Positions 14,904 to 25,430 of a DNA stretch of 64,000 nt are shown piece by piece (positions within the stretch are counted from its first letter, which is position 1; every line of letters begins with the position of its first letter). The translations under genes and the position numbers were made by a program. The notes under the pieces are model-generated. The model was not told the DNA's origin and did not search any database. It saw only the letters and a list, made by a program, of their open reading frames with translations. Source of the stretch: Streptococcus oralis (GTDB taxonomy: Bacteria; Bacillota; Bacilli; Lactobacillales; Streptococcaceae); contig NZ_KQ969038.1 in assembly GCF_001578705.1 (NCBI RefSeq), positions 100,092 through 164,091 on the forward strand. The letters are read 5' to 3'.

Positions 14904-15407
14904 TTATTTCAATTTATCTGCTTCATAGGTGTGAACGAGTTCCAAACCTGCGAAATTCTGCTGACGAAGCGCTTCGTAGACGATCATGCAGACCGTATTC
15001 GAAACATTGAGACTGCGGACATGTTCATCATTCATAGGAATACGGAGAGCTTTCTCAGGATGTTCTCTCATAAAGTCCTCAGGTAAGCCCTTGTCTTCAC
15101 GTCCGAATAGAAAATAATGGTCTTCGTCAGTCGATAAATCTGCCTCAGAGTATACCTTCTCAGCAAATTTCGAAATCAGATAGAGTTTTCCCTTCATCTG
15201 AGACATGAAATCTTCTAAACTGTCGTAAAAATGAATCTCTAACTTATCCCAATAATCCAAACCTGCCCGCTTCATTTTGCGGTCATCAATAGGAAAGCCC
15301 ATCGGTTTGATGATGTGGAGGGGAGAATTGGTCGCAGCGCAAGTACGCGCAATGTTACCTGTATTTTGTGGAATCTGAGGTTCAAATAATACAATGTGAT
15401 TTGTCAT
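14904..15407 (-). CDS. trmL: tRNA (cytidine/uridine-34 2'-O)-methyltransferase
   Basis: Protein of 167 aa from ATG 15407 (AAGGA site upstream; the longer frame from 15446 crosses the leader terminator). SPOUT fold with the three SpoU motifs: [12 protein letters not shown] (about residues 15-26), [11 protein letters not shown] (about 97-107) and [18 protein letters not shown] (about 122-139). The minimal length without an extra RNA-binding domain fits TrmL, which modifies the wobble base of Leu tRNAs. It is preceded by a structured leader with its own terminator. Confidence 0.92.
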   Translation of the reverse strand: MTNHIVLFEPQIPQNTGNIARTCAATNSPLHIIKPMGFPIDDRKMKRAGLDYWDKLEIHFYDSLEDFMSQMKGKLYLISKFAEKVYSEADLSTDEDHYFLFGREDKGLPEDFMREHPEKALRIPMNDEHVRSLNVSNTVCMIVYEALRQQNFAGLELVHTYEADKLK

Positions 15408-15430
15408 GACGGGCTTCCTTTTATCATTGC

Positions 15431-15532
15431 AAAAAAATAGCCACACTGCCCGGAGTCAAGCTCAGCAAACAGCGTGGTTAAGGCATCGTTAACTTACCTC
15501 ACAACAGGTTTGAAGTAAATCAGCGAAACTAC
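15431..15532 (-). ncRNA. Structured trmL leader with intrinsic terminator
   Basis: The 5' UTR contains ACCT / AGGT and GTTAA / TTAAC hairpins, then a long terminator: CCACGCTGTTTGC pairs with GGGCAGTGTGG (15465-15477 / 15441-15451), followed by TATTTTTTT (to 15431). A terminator between promoter and gene implies attenuation. It may be the 23S-methyl RNA motif reported upstream of rRNA-methyltransferase-like genes in Lactobacillales; that match is from memory and untested. Confidence 0.6.
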
Positions 15533-15538
15533 TTTCTT

Positions 15539-15566
15539 AGTATAACACTTTCAGAATCAATGTCAA
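15539..15566 (-). promoter_or_regulatory. trmL promoter
   Basis: TTGACA (15561-15566), a 16-base spacer and TATACT (15539-15544) on the minus strand. The remaining stretch to trkA (15567-15799) holds a TATGAT box at about 15764-15769 before trkA and no gene. Confidence 0.85.
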
Positions 15567-15799
15567 TAGAAACGACTTGATTTTTTTACTTTTTTGATGA
15601 TATTTTCATGTTTGGTCATTCCATTTCTGAAAAGGGATAGTAAAATCACTTCAAATCAGAGTCGTTGTTATAGAAGTTAAGCAAATGTATCTTCAAAAAC
15701 TTGAAAAAGTTCTTTCTTCCTTTAAAAATCGGCTTGGCAAGTGCATTTTTTGCTAAAAAAGGGTATGATAGTTACATCATGAAAAAGTAGGTTTTTTAT

Positions 15800-17149
15800 A
15801 TGAAAATTGTCCTTGTTGGTGGAGGGAAAGTTGGTTTCGCCCTCTGTCGTTCACTAGTAGCGGAAAACCATGACGTTGTCCTCATCGAGCAAAATGAAGC
15901 TGTACTTAACCATATTGTCAGTCGCTTTGATATCATGGGCCTCCTTGGAAATGGTGCTGACTTTGCCATCTTGGAGCAAGCTGGCGTTCAAGAGTGCGAT
16001 ATCTTTATCGCTCTAACTGAATACGATGAAGTGAATATGATTTCAGCGGTACTTGCTAAAAAAATGGGCGCTAAAGAAACCATCGTTCGAGTGCGAAATC
16101 CTGAATACTCTAATGCCTATTTTAAGGAGAAAAATATTCTTGGATTTTCACTTATCGTTAATCCAGAACTCCTAGCAGCCCGTGCCATCTCAAATATCAT
16201 CGATTTTCCTAATGCCCTCTCAGTTGAGCGTTTTGCTGGAGGTCGGGTCAGCCTGATGGAGTTTGTTATCAAAGATTCTAGCGGGCTCTGTCAAATGCCA
16301 ATCTCAGACTTCCGTAAAAAATTTGGCAACATCATTGTCTGTGCTATGGAAAGAGACCATCAACTCATGATTCCAAGTGGTGATGTTACTATCCAGGACA
16401 AGGATCGGATTTTTGTTACGGGGAATCGTGTGGATATGATGCTTTTCCACAACTATTTCAAATCGCGTGCAGTGAAAAGCTTGCTTATCGTTGGAGCTGG
16501 AAAAATCGCTTATTATCTACTTGGCATTTTAAAAGACAGTCGCATTGATACCAAGGTTATCGAGATCAATCCTGAAAGAGCTCGTTTCTTTAGTGAAAAA
16601 TTCCCAAATCTCTATATCGTACAAGGAGATGGAACTGCTAAGGACATCTTACTGGAAGAAAGTGCTCCTAGCTACGATGCGGTCGCAACCTTAACTGGGG
16701 TTGACGAGGAAAACATCATCACCTCCATGTTCCTTGACCGTGTTGGTGTCCAGAAAAATATCACCAAGGTCAACCGAACTAGTCTTCTAGAGATTATCCA
16801 TGCGCCTGATTTTTCAAGTATCATCACGCCGAAAATCATCGCAGTGGATACCATTATGCACTTTATCCGTGGTCGGGTAAACGCCCAATACTCAGACCTT
16901 CAAGCCATGCACCATCTTGCAAATGGCCAAATTGAAACCCTGCAATTCCATATCAAGGAAGCTAATAAAATGACTGCCAAGCCACTTTCGCATCTAAAAT
17001 TAAAAAAAGGTGTTCTCATCGCAGCCATTATCCGAAAAGGAAAAACAATCTTCCCTACTGGAGAGGATATGCTTGAGGTGGGAGACAAGTTACTCGTGAC
17101 GACCTTATTGCCAAACATCACCAAGATTTATGATTTGATTGAGAGGTAA
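15800..17149 (+). CDS. trkA: Trk potassium transporter regulatory protein TrkA
   Basis: Protein of 449 aa made of two RCK repeats. The first Rossmann motif is VGGGKVGFALC at residues 6-16, with its acidic partner at the end of VVLIEQNE; the second is VGAGKIAYYLLG near 232-243. Each is followed by a TrkA_C domain (about 140-220 and 370-449). It binds NAD(H)/ATP and gates the TrkH channel on the cytoplasmic face. TrkH follows after 3 bases. A poor -35 but clear TATGAT lies 31 bases upstream of the start. Confidence 0.95.
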   Translation: MKIVLVGGGKVGFALCRSLVAENHDVVLIEQNEAVLNHIVSRFDIMGLLGNGADFAILEQAGVQECDIFIALTEYDEVNMISAVLAKKMGAKETIVRVRNPEYSNAYFKEKNILGFSLIVNPELLAARAISNIIDFPNALSVERFAGGRVSLMEFVIKDSSGLCQMPISDFRKKFGNIIVCAMERDHQLMIPSGDVTIQDKDRIFVTGNRVDMMLFHNYFKSRAVKSLLIVGAGKIAYYLLGILKDSRIDTKVIEINPERARFFSEKFPNLYIVQGDGTAKDILLEESAPSYDAVATLTGVDEENIITSMFLDRVGVQKNITKVNRTSLLEIIHAPDFSSIITPKIIAVDTIMHFIRGRVNAQYSDLQAMHHLANGQIETLQFHIKEANKMTAKPLSHLKLKKGVLIAAIIRKGKTIFPTGEDMLEVGDKLLVTTLLPNITKIYDLIER

Positions 17150-17152
17150 AAA

Positions 17153-18592
17153 ATGAATAAAAGTATGATTCGTTACCTCCTCTCAAAACTTCTCTTGATT
17201 GAGGCTGTTCTCCTTCTAGTACCTGTTGGTGTAGCAACCTATTACCAAGAATCCAGTCAAGTATTTATCGCTCTCTTTTCTACGATTGGAATTTTAGTCC
17301 TTCTTGGTGGTCTTGGCGTTTTACGAAAACCGAAAAATCAACGGATTTACGCCAAGGAAGGGGTCTTAATTGTTGCCCTCTGTTGGATTCTCTGGTCTTT
17401 CTTTGGTGGCCTCCCTTTTGTCTTTTCAGGACAAATCCCAAGCGTCATCGATGCCTTCTTTGAAATCAGTTCTGGATTTACGACTACAGGAGCAACTATT
17501 CTGAACGATGTTTCAGTTCTCAGTCGTTCCCTCCTCTTCTGGCGAAGTTTTACCCACTTGATCGGAGGGATGGGGGTGCTTGTTTTCGCACTTGCCATTA
17601 TGGACAATGCTAAGAATAGTCACTTAGAGGTGATGAAGGCAGAGGTCCCTGGTCCTGTCTTTGGTAAGGTTGTATCCAAACTGAAAAATACTGCTCAGAT
17701 CCTCTATCTACTTTACCTAGGGCTCTTCTCCCTATTTGTTGTCATCTACTATCTAGCAGGTATGCCCTTGTTTGATAGCTTTGTCATCGCTATGGGAACA
17801 GCGGGAACAGGAGGCTTTACCGTCTATAACGACGGAATTGCTCACTACGGTAGTTCCCTAATTACCTATCTTGTCAGTTTTGGCGTTCTAGTTTTCGGAG
17901 TCAATTTTAACCTGTATTACTTCCTTATGCTCCGTCGGGTCAAGGCCTTCTTTGGAGATGAAGAACTGCGGGCTTATGTCATTATTGTCCTCGTGTCTAC
18001 AGGTTTGATTACTCTCAATACCCTCCACCTCTATCAAGGTGTCTCTAAGAGTTTTGAGATGGCTCTCTTCCAGGTTTCCAATATCATCACGACAACAGGT
18101 TTTGGTTACGGAGATATTACCAACTGGCCCCTCTTCTCCCAATTTATCCTCCTCTTCCTCATGGGAATCGGTGGATCAGCTGGTTCAACTGCTGGTGGTC
18201 TCAAAATTATCCGTGGACTCATCCTCACAAAAATTGCCAAAAATCAGATTTTATCTATTTTATCCCCTCACCGTGTCTTGACTCTGCATGTCAATAAAAC
18301 CGTGATTGATAAGGATACCCAGCACAAGATTCTTAAATATTTTGCCATCTACGTGATGATTATACTCTCTCTCATCTTTATCGTCAGTCTTGATAGCAAT
18401 GATTTTCTAGTAGTTACCAGCGCCGTTTTCAGCTGTTTTAACAATATCGGACCTATTCTAGGTACAACCTCTAGTTTTGCCATCTTTAGTCCCATCTCTA
18501 AAATCCTGCTCTCATTTGCAATGATTGCGGGCCGCTTAGAGATTTACCCAATTTTGCTACTCTTTATGAAACGTACCTGGTCTAAACGTTAA
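17153..18592 (+). CDS. trkH: Trk potassium uptake protein, membrane subunit
   Basis: Protein of 479 aa with about ten to twelve membrane helices. Four pore-loop filter segments of the TrkH/KtrB type are visible: SGFTTTGAT, GTAGTGGFTVY, TTTGFGYGDI and the C-terminal NNIGPILG. A GGSAGSTAGG segment precedes the last part, as in TrkH. Forms the K+ channel of the Trk system with TrkA. A terminator at 18605-18637 follows. Confidence 0.95.
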   Translation: MNKSMIRYLLSKLLLIEAVLLLVPVGVATYYQESSQVFIALFSTIGILVLLGGLGVLRKPKNQRIYAKEGVLIVALCWILWSFFGGLPFVFSGQIPSVIDAFFEISSGFTTTGATILNDVSVLSRSLLFWRSFTHLIGGMGVLVFALAIMDNAKNSHLEVMKAEVPGPVFGKVVSKLKNTAQILYLLYLGLFSLFVVIYYLAGMPLFDSFVIAMGTAGTGGFTVYNDGIAHYGSSLITYLVSFGVLVFGVNFNLYYFLMLRRVKAFFGDEELRAYVIIVLVSTGLITLNTLHLYQGVSKSFEMALFQVSNIITTTGFGYGDITNWPLFSQFILLFLMGIGGSAGSTAGGLKIIRGLILTKIAKNQILSILSPHRVLTLHVNKTVIDKDTQHKILKYFAIYVMIILSLIFIVSLDSNDFLVVTSAVFSCFNNIGPILGTTSSFAIFSPISKILLSFAMIAGRLEIYPILLLFMKRTWSKR

Positions 18593-18604
18593 TTACAATA
18601 CAAT

Positions 18605-18637
18605 CCCCTTTTACAAGTAAGTAGAAGGGGAATTTTT
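18605..18637 (+). terminator. trkAH terminator
   Basis: CCCCTT / GAAGGGG arms (18605-18610 / 18624-18630) followed by AATTTTT on the plus strand. Confidence 0.75.
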
Positions 18638-18640
18638 CTA

Positions 18641-18670
18641 TTAAAAATGAGAAGACCATTCGGTCCTCTC
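18641..18670 (-). terminator. ami operon terminator
   Basis: GAGAGGACC / GGTCTTCTC with loop GAAT (18649-18670), followed on the minus strand by ATTTTTA. It lies 10 bases after the amiF stop. Confidence 0.75.
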
Positions 18671-18679
18671 CTAATCTGT

Positions 18680-19609
18680 TTATTTTTTAAGAGCTTCTTT
18701 GTATCGAGCAACTTCCGCTTGGTTAGCCCAAACATAGTGACCTGGACGAATTTCTACCATAGATGGCTTATCTGTCTCATAGTCATGTTGGTCAGGATCG
18801 TAAACTTTCAAGACCTTCTTGCGTTCCAAGATTGGATCTGGAATCGGTACAGCAGATAGAAGTGCTTGAGTGTAGGGGTGGACAGGATTGTTAAACAACT
18901 CCTCTGTCTCCGCCACTTCAACGATAACTCCCTTATAGATAACTGCGATACGATCTGAGATAAAGCGAACAACTGACAAGTCATGTGCGATAAAGAGATA
19001 AGTCAAGCCCAACTCTTTTTGGAACTTCTTGAGCAAGTTCAAAACTTGCGCACGTACAGATACGTCCAAGGCAGAGATTGGCTCATCCGCAATAACGAAA
19101 TCAGGTTCCATCACAAGGGCACGGGCAATCCCGATACGCTGACGTTGACCACCAGAAAACTCGTGTGGATAACGGGTCAAGTGTTCTTTCAAAAGTCCAA
19201 CTTCATGGATCATCTTTTGAACTTTTTCTTTCCGATCTTCTTCATCTTTAAACAAGTGGTAGTTGTAAAGACCTTCAGAGATGATATAGTCGACCGTCGC
19301 ACGCTCATTCAAGCTTGCTGCAGGGTCCTGGAAAATCATCTGGATACGACGGATTAAGTCTGCTGATTCCTTATGAGATTTTTTCCCATTGATTTTCTGG
19401 CCATCAAAGATAATCTCACCTTTACTAGTGTTATTTAAACCAATAATGGCACGACCAATCGTTGTTTTCCCACTACCAGACTCACCTACAAGAGAGAAAG
19501 TTTCTCCCTTGTTGATAAAGAAGTTGGCGTTTTTAACCGCGACAAACTTCTTACTTCCTTCACCGAAGGAAATTTCTAAATCTTTAATTTCTACTAATTT
19601 TTCAGACAT
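18680..19609 (-). CDS. amiF: Oligopeptide ABC transporter ATP-binding protein AmiF
   Basis: Protein of 309 aa. Walker [10 protein letters not shown] (about residues 38-46), signature [15 protein letters not shown] (about 152-166), Walker B VIADEP and the C-terminal oligopeptide/dipeptide domain typical of OppF ([16 protein letters not shown] near 242-257). It forms a heterodimer with AmiE to drive peptide import. Last gene of amiACDEF, 10 bases after amiE. Confidence 0.96.
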   Translation of the reverse strand: MSEKLVEIKDLEISFGEGSKKFVAVKNANFFINKGETFSLVGESGSGKTTIGRAIIGLNNTSKGEIIFDGQKINGKKSHKESADLIRRIQMIFQDPAASLNERATVDYIISEGLYNYHLFKDEEDRKEKVQKMIHEVGLLKEHLTRYPHEFSGGQRQRIGIARALVMEPDFVIADEPISALDVSVRAQVLNLLKKFQKELGLTYLFIAHDLSVVRFISDRIAVIYKGVIVEVAETEELFNNPVHPYTQALLSAVPIPDPILERKKVLKVYDPDQHDYETDKPSMVEIRPGHYVWANQAEVARYKEALKK

Positions 19610-19619
19610 TTCCTTCCTC

Positions 19620-20687
19620 CTAGTCTTCTAGATGAGCAAAGCCCATTTTATCACGAATTTTGTCATGCAAATCTGCAATGACCCCAGGTTTTTCAACTTT
19701 AGGAGCATTCTCATGAAGCAACCAAGTCTTAGCCCAGTGAGTATCAGTGACTGAAAACTGAGGTGCTTTCTGTTCAAAGTCAATTTGCATCGCATAATCT
19801 GAACGAAGGGCAAAGGCATCACCTTTCAACTCAGTATAAAGAGACGGTGGTGTTCCTGGGATAGAGTACAATTCCCCTTTATCATCAGCAAGCTGAGGCA
19901 AGCTAGACAAGAGACTCCAAGTGTATGGATGACGTGGATCGTAGAAGACTTCCTCAACAGTACCGTATTCTACAATTTCCCCAGCATACATAACTGCTAC
20001 CTTATCGGCAATACTTGCTACCACACCAAGGTCATGGGTGATAAAGATAATGGTAAAATGGTACTCATTTTGCAAGGTTTTAAGCAAATCAATGATTTGC
20101 GCTTGAATGGTTACATCAAGAGCCGTTGTTGGCTCGTCACAGATCAAGATATCCGGACGGCAAGCAAGGGCAATGGCAATAACGATACGTTGGCGCATTC
20201 CTCCAGAATATTGGAAAGGATACTCGTCAAAACGTTTTTCAGCATCTGGAATTCCGACCTTGTTCATATAGTCGATTGCCATCTCTTTGGCTTCCTTAGC
20301 TGTTTTCCCTTGGTGTTTAACGATAACTTCTGTGATTTGGCTACCGATTGTATTGATTGGATCCAAACTTGTCATTGGATCTTGGAAGATGGTCGCAATT
20401 TTAGCACCACGAATCTTCTCCCATTCCTTGTTAGAAGTAAGAGCGGTCAAGTCTTGTCCACGATAGTCGATGCTTCCTTGAGCAATACGTCCATTGTCTT
20501 CTAACATCCCTGTAAAGGTTTTTGTTAAAACAGATTTACCAGAACCGGACTCACCTACCAAGGCAAGAACTTCTCCTTCAATCAGGTCCAGAGAAACTCC
20601 TCGGATAGCCGTCAGAACTTTGTCACGAACGTCAAATTCCACGACAATATCACGAGCAGTCAAAATTACATTACTTTCTTTTGTCAT
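19620..20687 (-). CDS. amiE: Oligopeptide ABC transporter ATP-binding protein AmiE
   Basis: Protein of 355 aa. Walker [10 protein letters not shown] (about residues 44-52), signature [15 protein letters not shown] (about 160-174), Walker [12 protein letters not shown] and the OppD-type C-terminal segment ([14 protein letters not shown] near 255-268). Longer than AmiF by a C-terminal tail (about residues 300-355), as usual for this subunit. Imports 2- to 7-residue peptides with AmiACD. Confidence 0.96.
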   Translation of the reverse strand: MTKESNVILTARDIVVEFDVRDKVLTAIRGVSLDLIEGEVLALVGESGSGKSVLTKTFTGMLEDNGRIAQGSIDYRGQDLTALTSNKEWEKIRGAKIATIFQDPMTSLDPINTIGSQITEVIVKHQGKTAKEAKEMAIDYMNKVGIPDAEKRFDEYPFQYSGGMRQRIVIAIALACRPDILICDEPTTALDVTIQAQIIDLLKTLQNEYHFTIIFITHDLGVVASIADKVAVMYAGEIVEYGTVEEVFYDPRHPYTWSLLSSLPQLADDKGELYSIPGTPPSLYTELKGDAFALRSDYAMQIDFEQKAPQFSVTDTHWAKTWLLHENAPKVEKPGVIADLHDKIRDKMGFAHLED

Positions 20688-20695
20688 GTCTACTC

Positions 20696-21622
20696 CTATC
20701 TATGTGTACGTGGATCACTAGCATCCGCTAGGTTTTGACCAACAACGAAGAGAGAAAGAGACACCAAGATCAAGGTTGTCAACGGAATCCAGAACAAGTA
20801 AGCGTTGGTCGTAACGTTTTGTGAGTAATCTGAGATCAAACGTCCCAAACTTGGCACTGTTACAGGCAATCCCAATCCAAAGAAGGAAAGGAAGGCTTCA
20901 TAAGAGATAAAGCTTGGCAACATCAAGGTCATCGTAGAAACAATAACAGATACCAATTGCGGCATGATGTTTTTAACGATAATCTTAAAGGTTGGTGTTC
21001 CAAGTGTTTGAGAAGCAAGGTTGTATTCCAAATCACGGTAACGCATGATTTGGATACGAATCATATAAGCAATCCCAATCCAAGTTGTCACACTCATGGC
21101 AAAAATCAGATTCCAGAAACCAGCACCGATTGAGTAAGTCAAGACGATGACAATCAAGAGAGATGGAATGTTTGAAATAATGTTATAAACTTCCATCATA
21201 ACACGGTCAACAGATTTTGAAATTCCCCAGATTCCACCGACAATAACCCCAATTACAAGGTTGATAAAAGTTGCAATTACAGAGATGAGGATAGAGTTAC
21301 GCGCACCAAACCAAACCCCATCAAACAAGGATTTACCATTGCTATCTGTACCAAACCAATGTTCAGCGTTAGGCTTGATAAAGCGAGCACTGAAGTCATT
21401 TACCTTACTTACATCGTTGAAATCAAAATCTGAGAACATTGGATAAATAAAGCTCATCAAGATAATGGCAACCAAAATCCCCAACATAATGACTGTTGAT
21501 TTTTTCTTTAGAAATTGTCTAAATACAGAACCCCAGTATGAATAGGCAGGGGCGTCAATTGTTTCAGAGGCAAAATCGTCACGTTTTACGAACTGAAATT
21601 TTTCTTTTCCGATTGTTGACAT
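20696..21622 (-). CDS. amiD: Oligopeptide ABC transporter permease AmiD
   Basis: Protein of 308 aa. One N-terminal and five C-terminal membrane helices, with the DppC/OppC-type N-terminal domain and the EAA-like coupling loop ([12 protein letters not shown] near 238-249). The stretch [19 protein letters not shown] near 92-110 is typical of OppC proteins. Start ATG 21622 overlaps the amiC stop by one base. Confidence 0.95.
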   Translation of the reverse strand: MSTIGKEKFQFVKRDDFASETIDAPAYSYWGSVFRQFLKKKSTVIMLGILVAIILMSFIYPMFSDFDFNDVSKVNDFSARFIKPNAEHWFGTDSNGKSLFDGVWFGARNSILISVIATFINLVIGVIVGGIWGISKSVDRVMMEVYNIISNIPSLLIVIVLTYSIGAGFWNLIFAMSVTTWIGIAYMIRIQIMRYRDLEYNLASQTLGTPTFKIIVKNIMPQLVSVIVSTMTLMLPSFISYEAFLSFFGLGLPVTVPSLGRLISDYSQNVTTNAYLFWIPLTTLILVSLSLFVVGQNLADASDPRTHR

Positions 21623-23118
21623 TATTTGCCTCCTTTCTCTGTCAATTTAATACGTGGATCAAGCATCGTCATCCAGATATCTCCTACAAAGAGTGAGAAG
21701 ATAGAAATACATGTGAAGATGAAGACGAGACCAACTACCATTGAGTTGTTGGATGCCTTAACAGAGTCGATCAACATTTTACCCATACCTGGGAAGGCGA
21801 AGACTGTTTCTGTCAATGTTGCACCACCAATAACTCCAATTACGGCACCAGGAATACCCGAAACCAAAGGAACCATGGCATTTTTAAAGATGTGTTTATT
21901 TGAAATTTCTTTTTCAGACAAACCTTTTGCACGAGCAAATCGAACGAAATCTTGAGATTGCAAGTCGATCATGTAACGACGAATCCAGATAGCTGTACTT
22001 GGCGCTCCCAACAAACCTAGAATGACTGCAGGCAAGACATAGGAACGCCAATCTCCAGCCCCCAAGATAGGGAATGAGTCTGGCAGACCAATAGATGATC
22101 CAATCAAGCGCACGATGTAAACCAAAGCGATCGTTGGAAGGGCAAGCAAGAAGGTTAGAGCACCTGTAGAGAAACTATCAATCCAAGTATTCTTGTGGCG
22201 AGCCATAGCAGATCCAAGAGGAATTGCGATAGCATAAGAAATAATCAAACCGATCAAACCAGCAACAGCCGAGCTTGCAATCATTGATGGATATTGATAA
22301 TTGCTTTCTGTAGCTGTATATGGATCGTCTTTACCATAGTTAGCTACCTCACGCGCATCTGCTTGACTTGGTGACTTGTAGGTACGAGAGTAAATATCTA
22401 CAGAGGAAGTCTTTTTACCCGTAGGGAATTGAACTTCTGATGTCTTGGTTTGTCCCTGACCCTGTGTGATAACTTGAAGCACTGGTGTGTTTGCATAAGT
22501 TGGGTAAGAGTCTCCCAAGTTAATGTTCACAAAGTTTTGGTGTACAAATGGGAATTGATTATTGAAATACAAAAGATATTTATGCTTTGTACCCGAACCA
22601 ACTAATGACCAACCGATAGCAGGGTCATTTTCAAAACGAAGATAACGTTCCAAGTTTGGATTTTCAGGGTCTTGAATCTTGTTTGTATGATCAATGTCGA
22701 GCAAGTTCGAGTAGAATTTGAAAACACGTTCAAAAATCGGAATTTCACGCGTAGCATAGAATTGACCACTTTCTGAGAATACACCGAGTGTCCAACCATT
22801 CCCTAGTTGGTTGATGTATTTTTCGTAGATTGCCTTATTAGTATCATTGGCATCAACTGTTACAGATGAGTCCATTGTGCTCGCTTTTTCTTGCAACTCC
22901 TTGGTATCGTAGTACTCGATATAGCCCATCCGCTCATAAACGGTATTTTCATAATTGTCCCGTTTATCTGGCGTCGTTGCAATCTTGTTATAGTTGGTAT
23001 CCTGCTTAAAAATCAGTTTCCGAGGAACCATCGTATAGATAATCGTGTAGGTCAAGGTTGTCACCAAGAAAATAGACAACAATGAACGCAATACACGCAT
23101 AAAAATATATTTCTTCAT
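21622..23118 (-). CDS. amiC: Oligopeptide ABC transporter permease AmiC
   Basis: Protein of 498 aa, longer than E. coli OppB because of a large extracytoplasmic insert (about residues 35-275) between membrane helix 1 and the five-helix permease core, as in streptococcal AmiC. The coupling loop contains [24 protein letters not shown] near 375-398 and the EAA-like [11 protein letters not shown] near 440. Preceded by a hairpin at 23143-23172 that probably limits transcription from amiA. Confidence 0.95.
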   Translation of the reverse strand: MKKYIFMRVLRSLLSIFLVTTLTYTIIYTMVPRKLIFKQDTNYNKIATTPDKRDNYENTVYERMGYIEYYDTKELQEKASTMDSSVTVDANDTNKAIYEKYINQLGNGWTLGVFSESGQFYATREIPIFERVFKFYSNLLDIDHTNKIQDPENPNLERYLRFENDPAIGWSLVGSGTKHKYLLYFNNQFPFVHQNFVNINLGDSYPTYANTPVLQVITQGQGQTKTSEVQFPTGKKTSSVDIYSRTYKSPSQADAREVANYGKDDPYTATESNYQYPSMIASSAVAGLIGLIISYAIAIPLGSAMARHKNTWIDSFSTGALTFLLALPTIALVYIVRLIGSSIGLPDSFPILGAGDWRSYVLPAVILGLLGAPSTAIWIRRYMIDLQSQDFVRFARAKGLSEKEISNKHIFKNAMVPLVSGIPGAVIGVIGGATLTETVFAFPGMGKMLIDSVKASNNSMVVGLVFIFTCISIFSLFVGDIWMTMLDPRIKLTEKGGK

Positions 23119-23142
23119 ATCGTTTCCTTTTAAAATCCCAAA

Positions 23143-23172
23143 AGAACCTTCTCCTCATGGAGAGAAAGTTCT
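23143..23172 (-). terminator. Partial terminator between amiA and amiC
   Basis: On the minus strand AGAACTTTCTCT pairs with GGAGAAGGTTCT, followed by the short run TTTTGGGATTTT. A weak terminator here would give more binding protein than membrane subunits. Confidence 0.6.
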
Positions 23173-23184
23173 CTTGAGAGTTAT

Positions 23185-25164
23185 TTATTTAACGTGATTA
23201 GCCAATTCTTTTTGAACTTTTTCGTTTGATTCTTTTTTCTCTTTGAGCCATTTCTCACGAGCTTGTTCATAGTCAGCTTTGGTTACAACCTTGTCTTGTA
23301 ACTGAATATACTTGAAGTATACATCTGAGCCTTTATCTCCAGATTGGCTATAAGATGCTGAGAATGGTACTACACGAGAAATGAATGGCGCTGCACCACT
23401 ACCTGACATAGCAGGAAGGAAGAGAGAGCTGTCTGTCAACCAAGCTTGAGCTGCCGCGTATTTTTCATAACGAACATTCAAATCACTGGTTTCTTTAGCA
23501 GCTTCATCAACTAACTTATCGTATTCTTTCAAACCAACCTGTGCAACTGCTGCATTTGCTGGATTGTCATAACCCATATAAGTTTTTGTTTGCTCGCCAT
23601 TAGTTGTCTTCAAGATATCAAGGTAAGTTGACGGATCTTCAAAGTCTGGGTTCCATCCAACTGCCCCTGAGAGATCCCAATCTTCTGCCGCAGCGTTTGC
23701 AGCATAATAGGTGATATTGTGCAACTCATCTTTCGAAGTTTGTTGGATATCAATGACTACGTTTTCTGTCCCTAGTACCTTCTCTACTGTTTGTTTGAAG
23801 GATTGGATACGAGCAACAAAGCCCTTATCTGTTTGATCTACTGGAATATCCAAGTGAATAGGGAATTTCACACCTTCTGCTTCTAAAGCAGTTTTAGCTT
23901 TGGCAAATTCGGCTTTGGCTTTATCGGCATTGAAGAGACCATCTTGACCATCAGCAAAGTTTACGTTCTTCCATTCATCACCGTAAGCAGCCATCTTTTC
24001 AGTCACCAAGTCACCGAAAGTTTTTTCACCTGCAGAGACAAACCCTGGTTTCACAAAGAGGTTACGAACGGCAAGGGGAGCTCCTTCTTTACCATTAATT
24101 TGTGCTGAATAAGAAGTACGGTCAAAGGCAAAGTTCAAGGCCTGACGGAAATCCTTGTTAAGAAGGGCTTTCTTAGTTGAAGTCTTCTCTTCATCTGTTG
24201 TTTTAGAAGTATATTTATAGCTTTGGCGATCAATATTGACACCTAGACCAAAAATACCAGGTCCTGATGGTGTGTAGTAAATATTGTCCTTATAGCTTTC
24301 TGCTACCTTAGAGTAGTTTGAACTTGTAGGGAAGAGACGGGCATAGCTATAAGCTCCGCTTGTAAAGTTGCGTTCAAGCGACTCTTGGTCTGATCCATCA
24401 TAGAAAGCAAGGGTTACTTTATCAAGATGAACATTGTCTTTGTCCCAGTATTGTTCATTTTTAGCGAACTCGATAGAAGACTTGGCAGTCAAACCTTTCA
24501 GCAAGAATGGTCCATTGTAAAGCAATGATGTCGGGTCAGTCGCTTTAGCAAAGTCGGCTCCTTTTGATTTTTCAAATTCTTCGTTCAATGGCCAGAAGAT
24601 TGAATAAGCCATCTTAGAGTTCCAGTATGGCTCTGGTTGATTCAAGGAATACTCAAGAGTATAATCATCAACTGCTTTCACACCAACTGAAGAAAAGTCT
24701 TTTGTATTACCTGCCAAATAATCAGACAAACCTTTAACAGAATTTTCTGCTAGGTAAATTGCTTGTGACTTGTTATCAGCTGCATGTTTCAAACCATTTA
24801 CGAAGTCTTTCGCTGTTACTTCAGCATACTCTTCGCCATCTGATGTCATCCATTTGACACCTTTACGAATCTTGTAGGTATAAGTCAAACCGTCTTTTGA
24901 AACTGACCAGTCTTCTGCAACTGCAGGAGTCAAATTCCCATATTTATCATTTGTAAAAAGGCCATCGATACCATTTGAAGTGGCAATTTTGGTACTTTGT
25001 TTTCCTGAGATCAAGTAATCCAATGTTTCTGGGTCAGCTGAATAAACATAACCATAATTTTTTGGCGCTGTTGAGTCAGATGATTTTGAAGAACCACAAG
25101 CAGCTAGAACGCCAGTTGCTAATAGGGCTATTCCTGCCGCAACAAATACTCTACTTTTTTTCAT
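23185..25164 (-). CDS. amiA: Oligopeptide-binding lipoprotein AmiA
   Basis: Protein of 659 aa. Lipoprotein signal with lipobox LAAC (cysteine about residue 23), then the SBP_bac_5 fold (NYGYVYSADPETLDYL start; VTAKDFVNGLKHA near 116-128). Captures peptides outside the membrane and passes them to AmiCD. First gene of the operon; paralogue of the lipoprotein at 49049-51010, with which it shares the C-terminal pattern ANHVK / ANHIQ. A CodY-like box sits at its promoter. Confidence 0.96.
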   Translation of the reverse strand: MKKSRVFVAAGIALLATGVLAACGSSKSSDSTAPKNYGYVYSADPETLDYLISGKQSTKIATSNGIDGLFTNDKYGNLTPAVAEDWSVSKDGLTYTYKIRKGVKWMTSDGEEYAEVTAKDFVNGLKHAADNKSQAIYLAENSVKGLSDYLAGNTKDFSSVGVKAVDDYTLEYSLNQPEPYWNSKMAYSIFWPLNEEFEKSKGADFAKATDPTSLLYNGPFLLKGLTAKSSIEFAKNEQYWDKDNVHLDKVTLAFYDGSDQESLERNFTSGAYSYARLFPTSSNYSKVAESYKDNIYYTPSGPGIFGLGVNIDRQSYKYTSKTTDEEKTSTKKALLNKDFRQALNFAFDRTSYSAQINGKEGAPLAVRNLFVKPGFVSAGEKTFGDLVTEKMAAYGDEWKNVNFADGQDGLFNADKAKAEFAKAKTALEAEGVKFPIHLDIPVDQTDKGFVARIQSFKQTVEKVLGTENVVIDIQQTSKDELHNITYYAANAAAEDWDLSGAVGWNPDFEDPSTYLDILKTTNGEQTKTYMGYDNPANAAVAQVGLKEYDKLVDEAAKETSDLNVRYEKYAAAQAWLTDSSLFLPAMSGSGAAPFISRVVPFSASYSQSGDKGSDVYFKYIQLQDKVVTKADYEQAREKWLKEKKESNEKVQKELANHVK

Positions 25165-25205
25165 GTATGTATTCCCTCTTTAAAAAAATTTTAGTCTTGT
25201 TTTCG

Positions 25206-25234
25206 ATTATATCACATATTATCTAAAAAGTAAA
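25206..25234 (-). promoter_or_regulatory. amiA promoter
   Basis: TTTACT (25229-25234), a 17-base spacer and TATAAT (25206-25211), about 35 bases upstream of the amiA start codon. Confidence 0.8.
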
Positions 25235-25236
25235 CG

Positions 25237-25251
25237 AATTTTCAGAATATT
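25237..25251. promoter_or_regulatory. CodY-box-like site at the amiA promoter
   Basis: AATTTTCAGAATATT differs from the CodY consensus AATTTTCWGAAAATT at one position. It ends 2 bases upstream of the -35 box. CodY control of peptide uptake is known in streptococci. The rest of 25252-25430 shows no gene. Confidence 0.6.
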
Positions 25252-25430
25252 TAGGCGTATACCCTCAAAAAACTTTCATTTGTCAAATTTCTCTATTCTT
25301 TGTTTGCTATCTATAGAATCAAAAGGGAAGTTAAGGCTCTATAAAGCCTGATTTTCAGATTTTCTCTCCCCATTTTTCCATCCAATCAGAAAGGGCAATC
25401 TTCTAAATTGGATTTTCGATTAAGAAACTA

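Noticed and set aside
19929-20504. 191-codon plus-strand ORF opposite amiE
   Set aside because: Antisense shadow of an ABC ATPase with intact motifs.
23185-25164. Duplication of a segment between amiA and the aliB-like gene as recent repeat
   Set aside because: The two are similar as proteins only; the DNA is diverged, so this is old paralogy.
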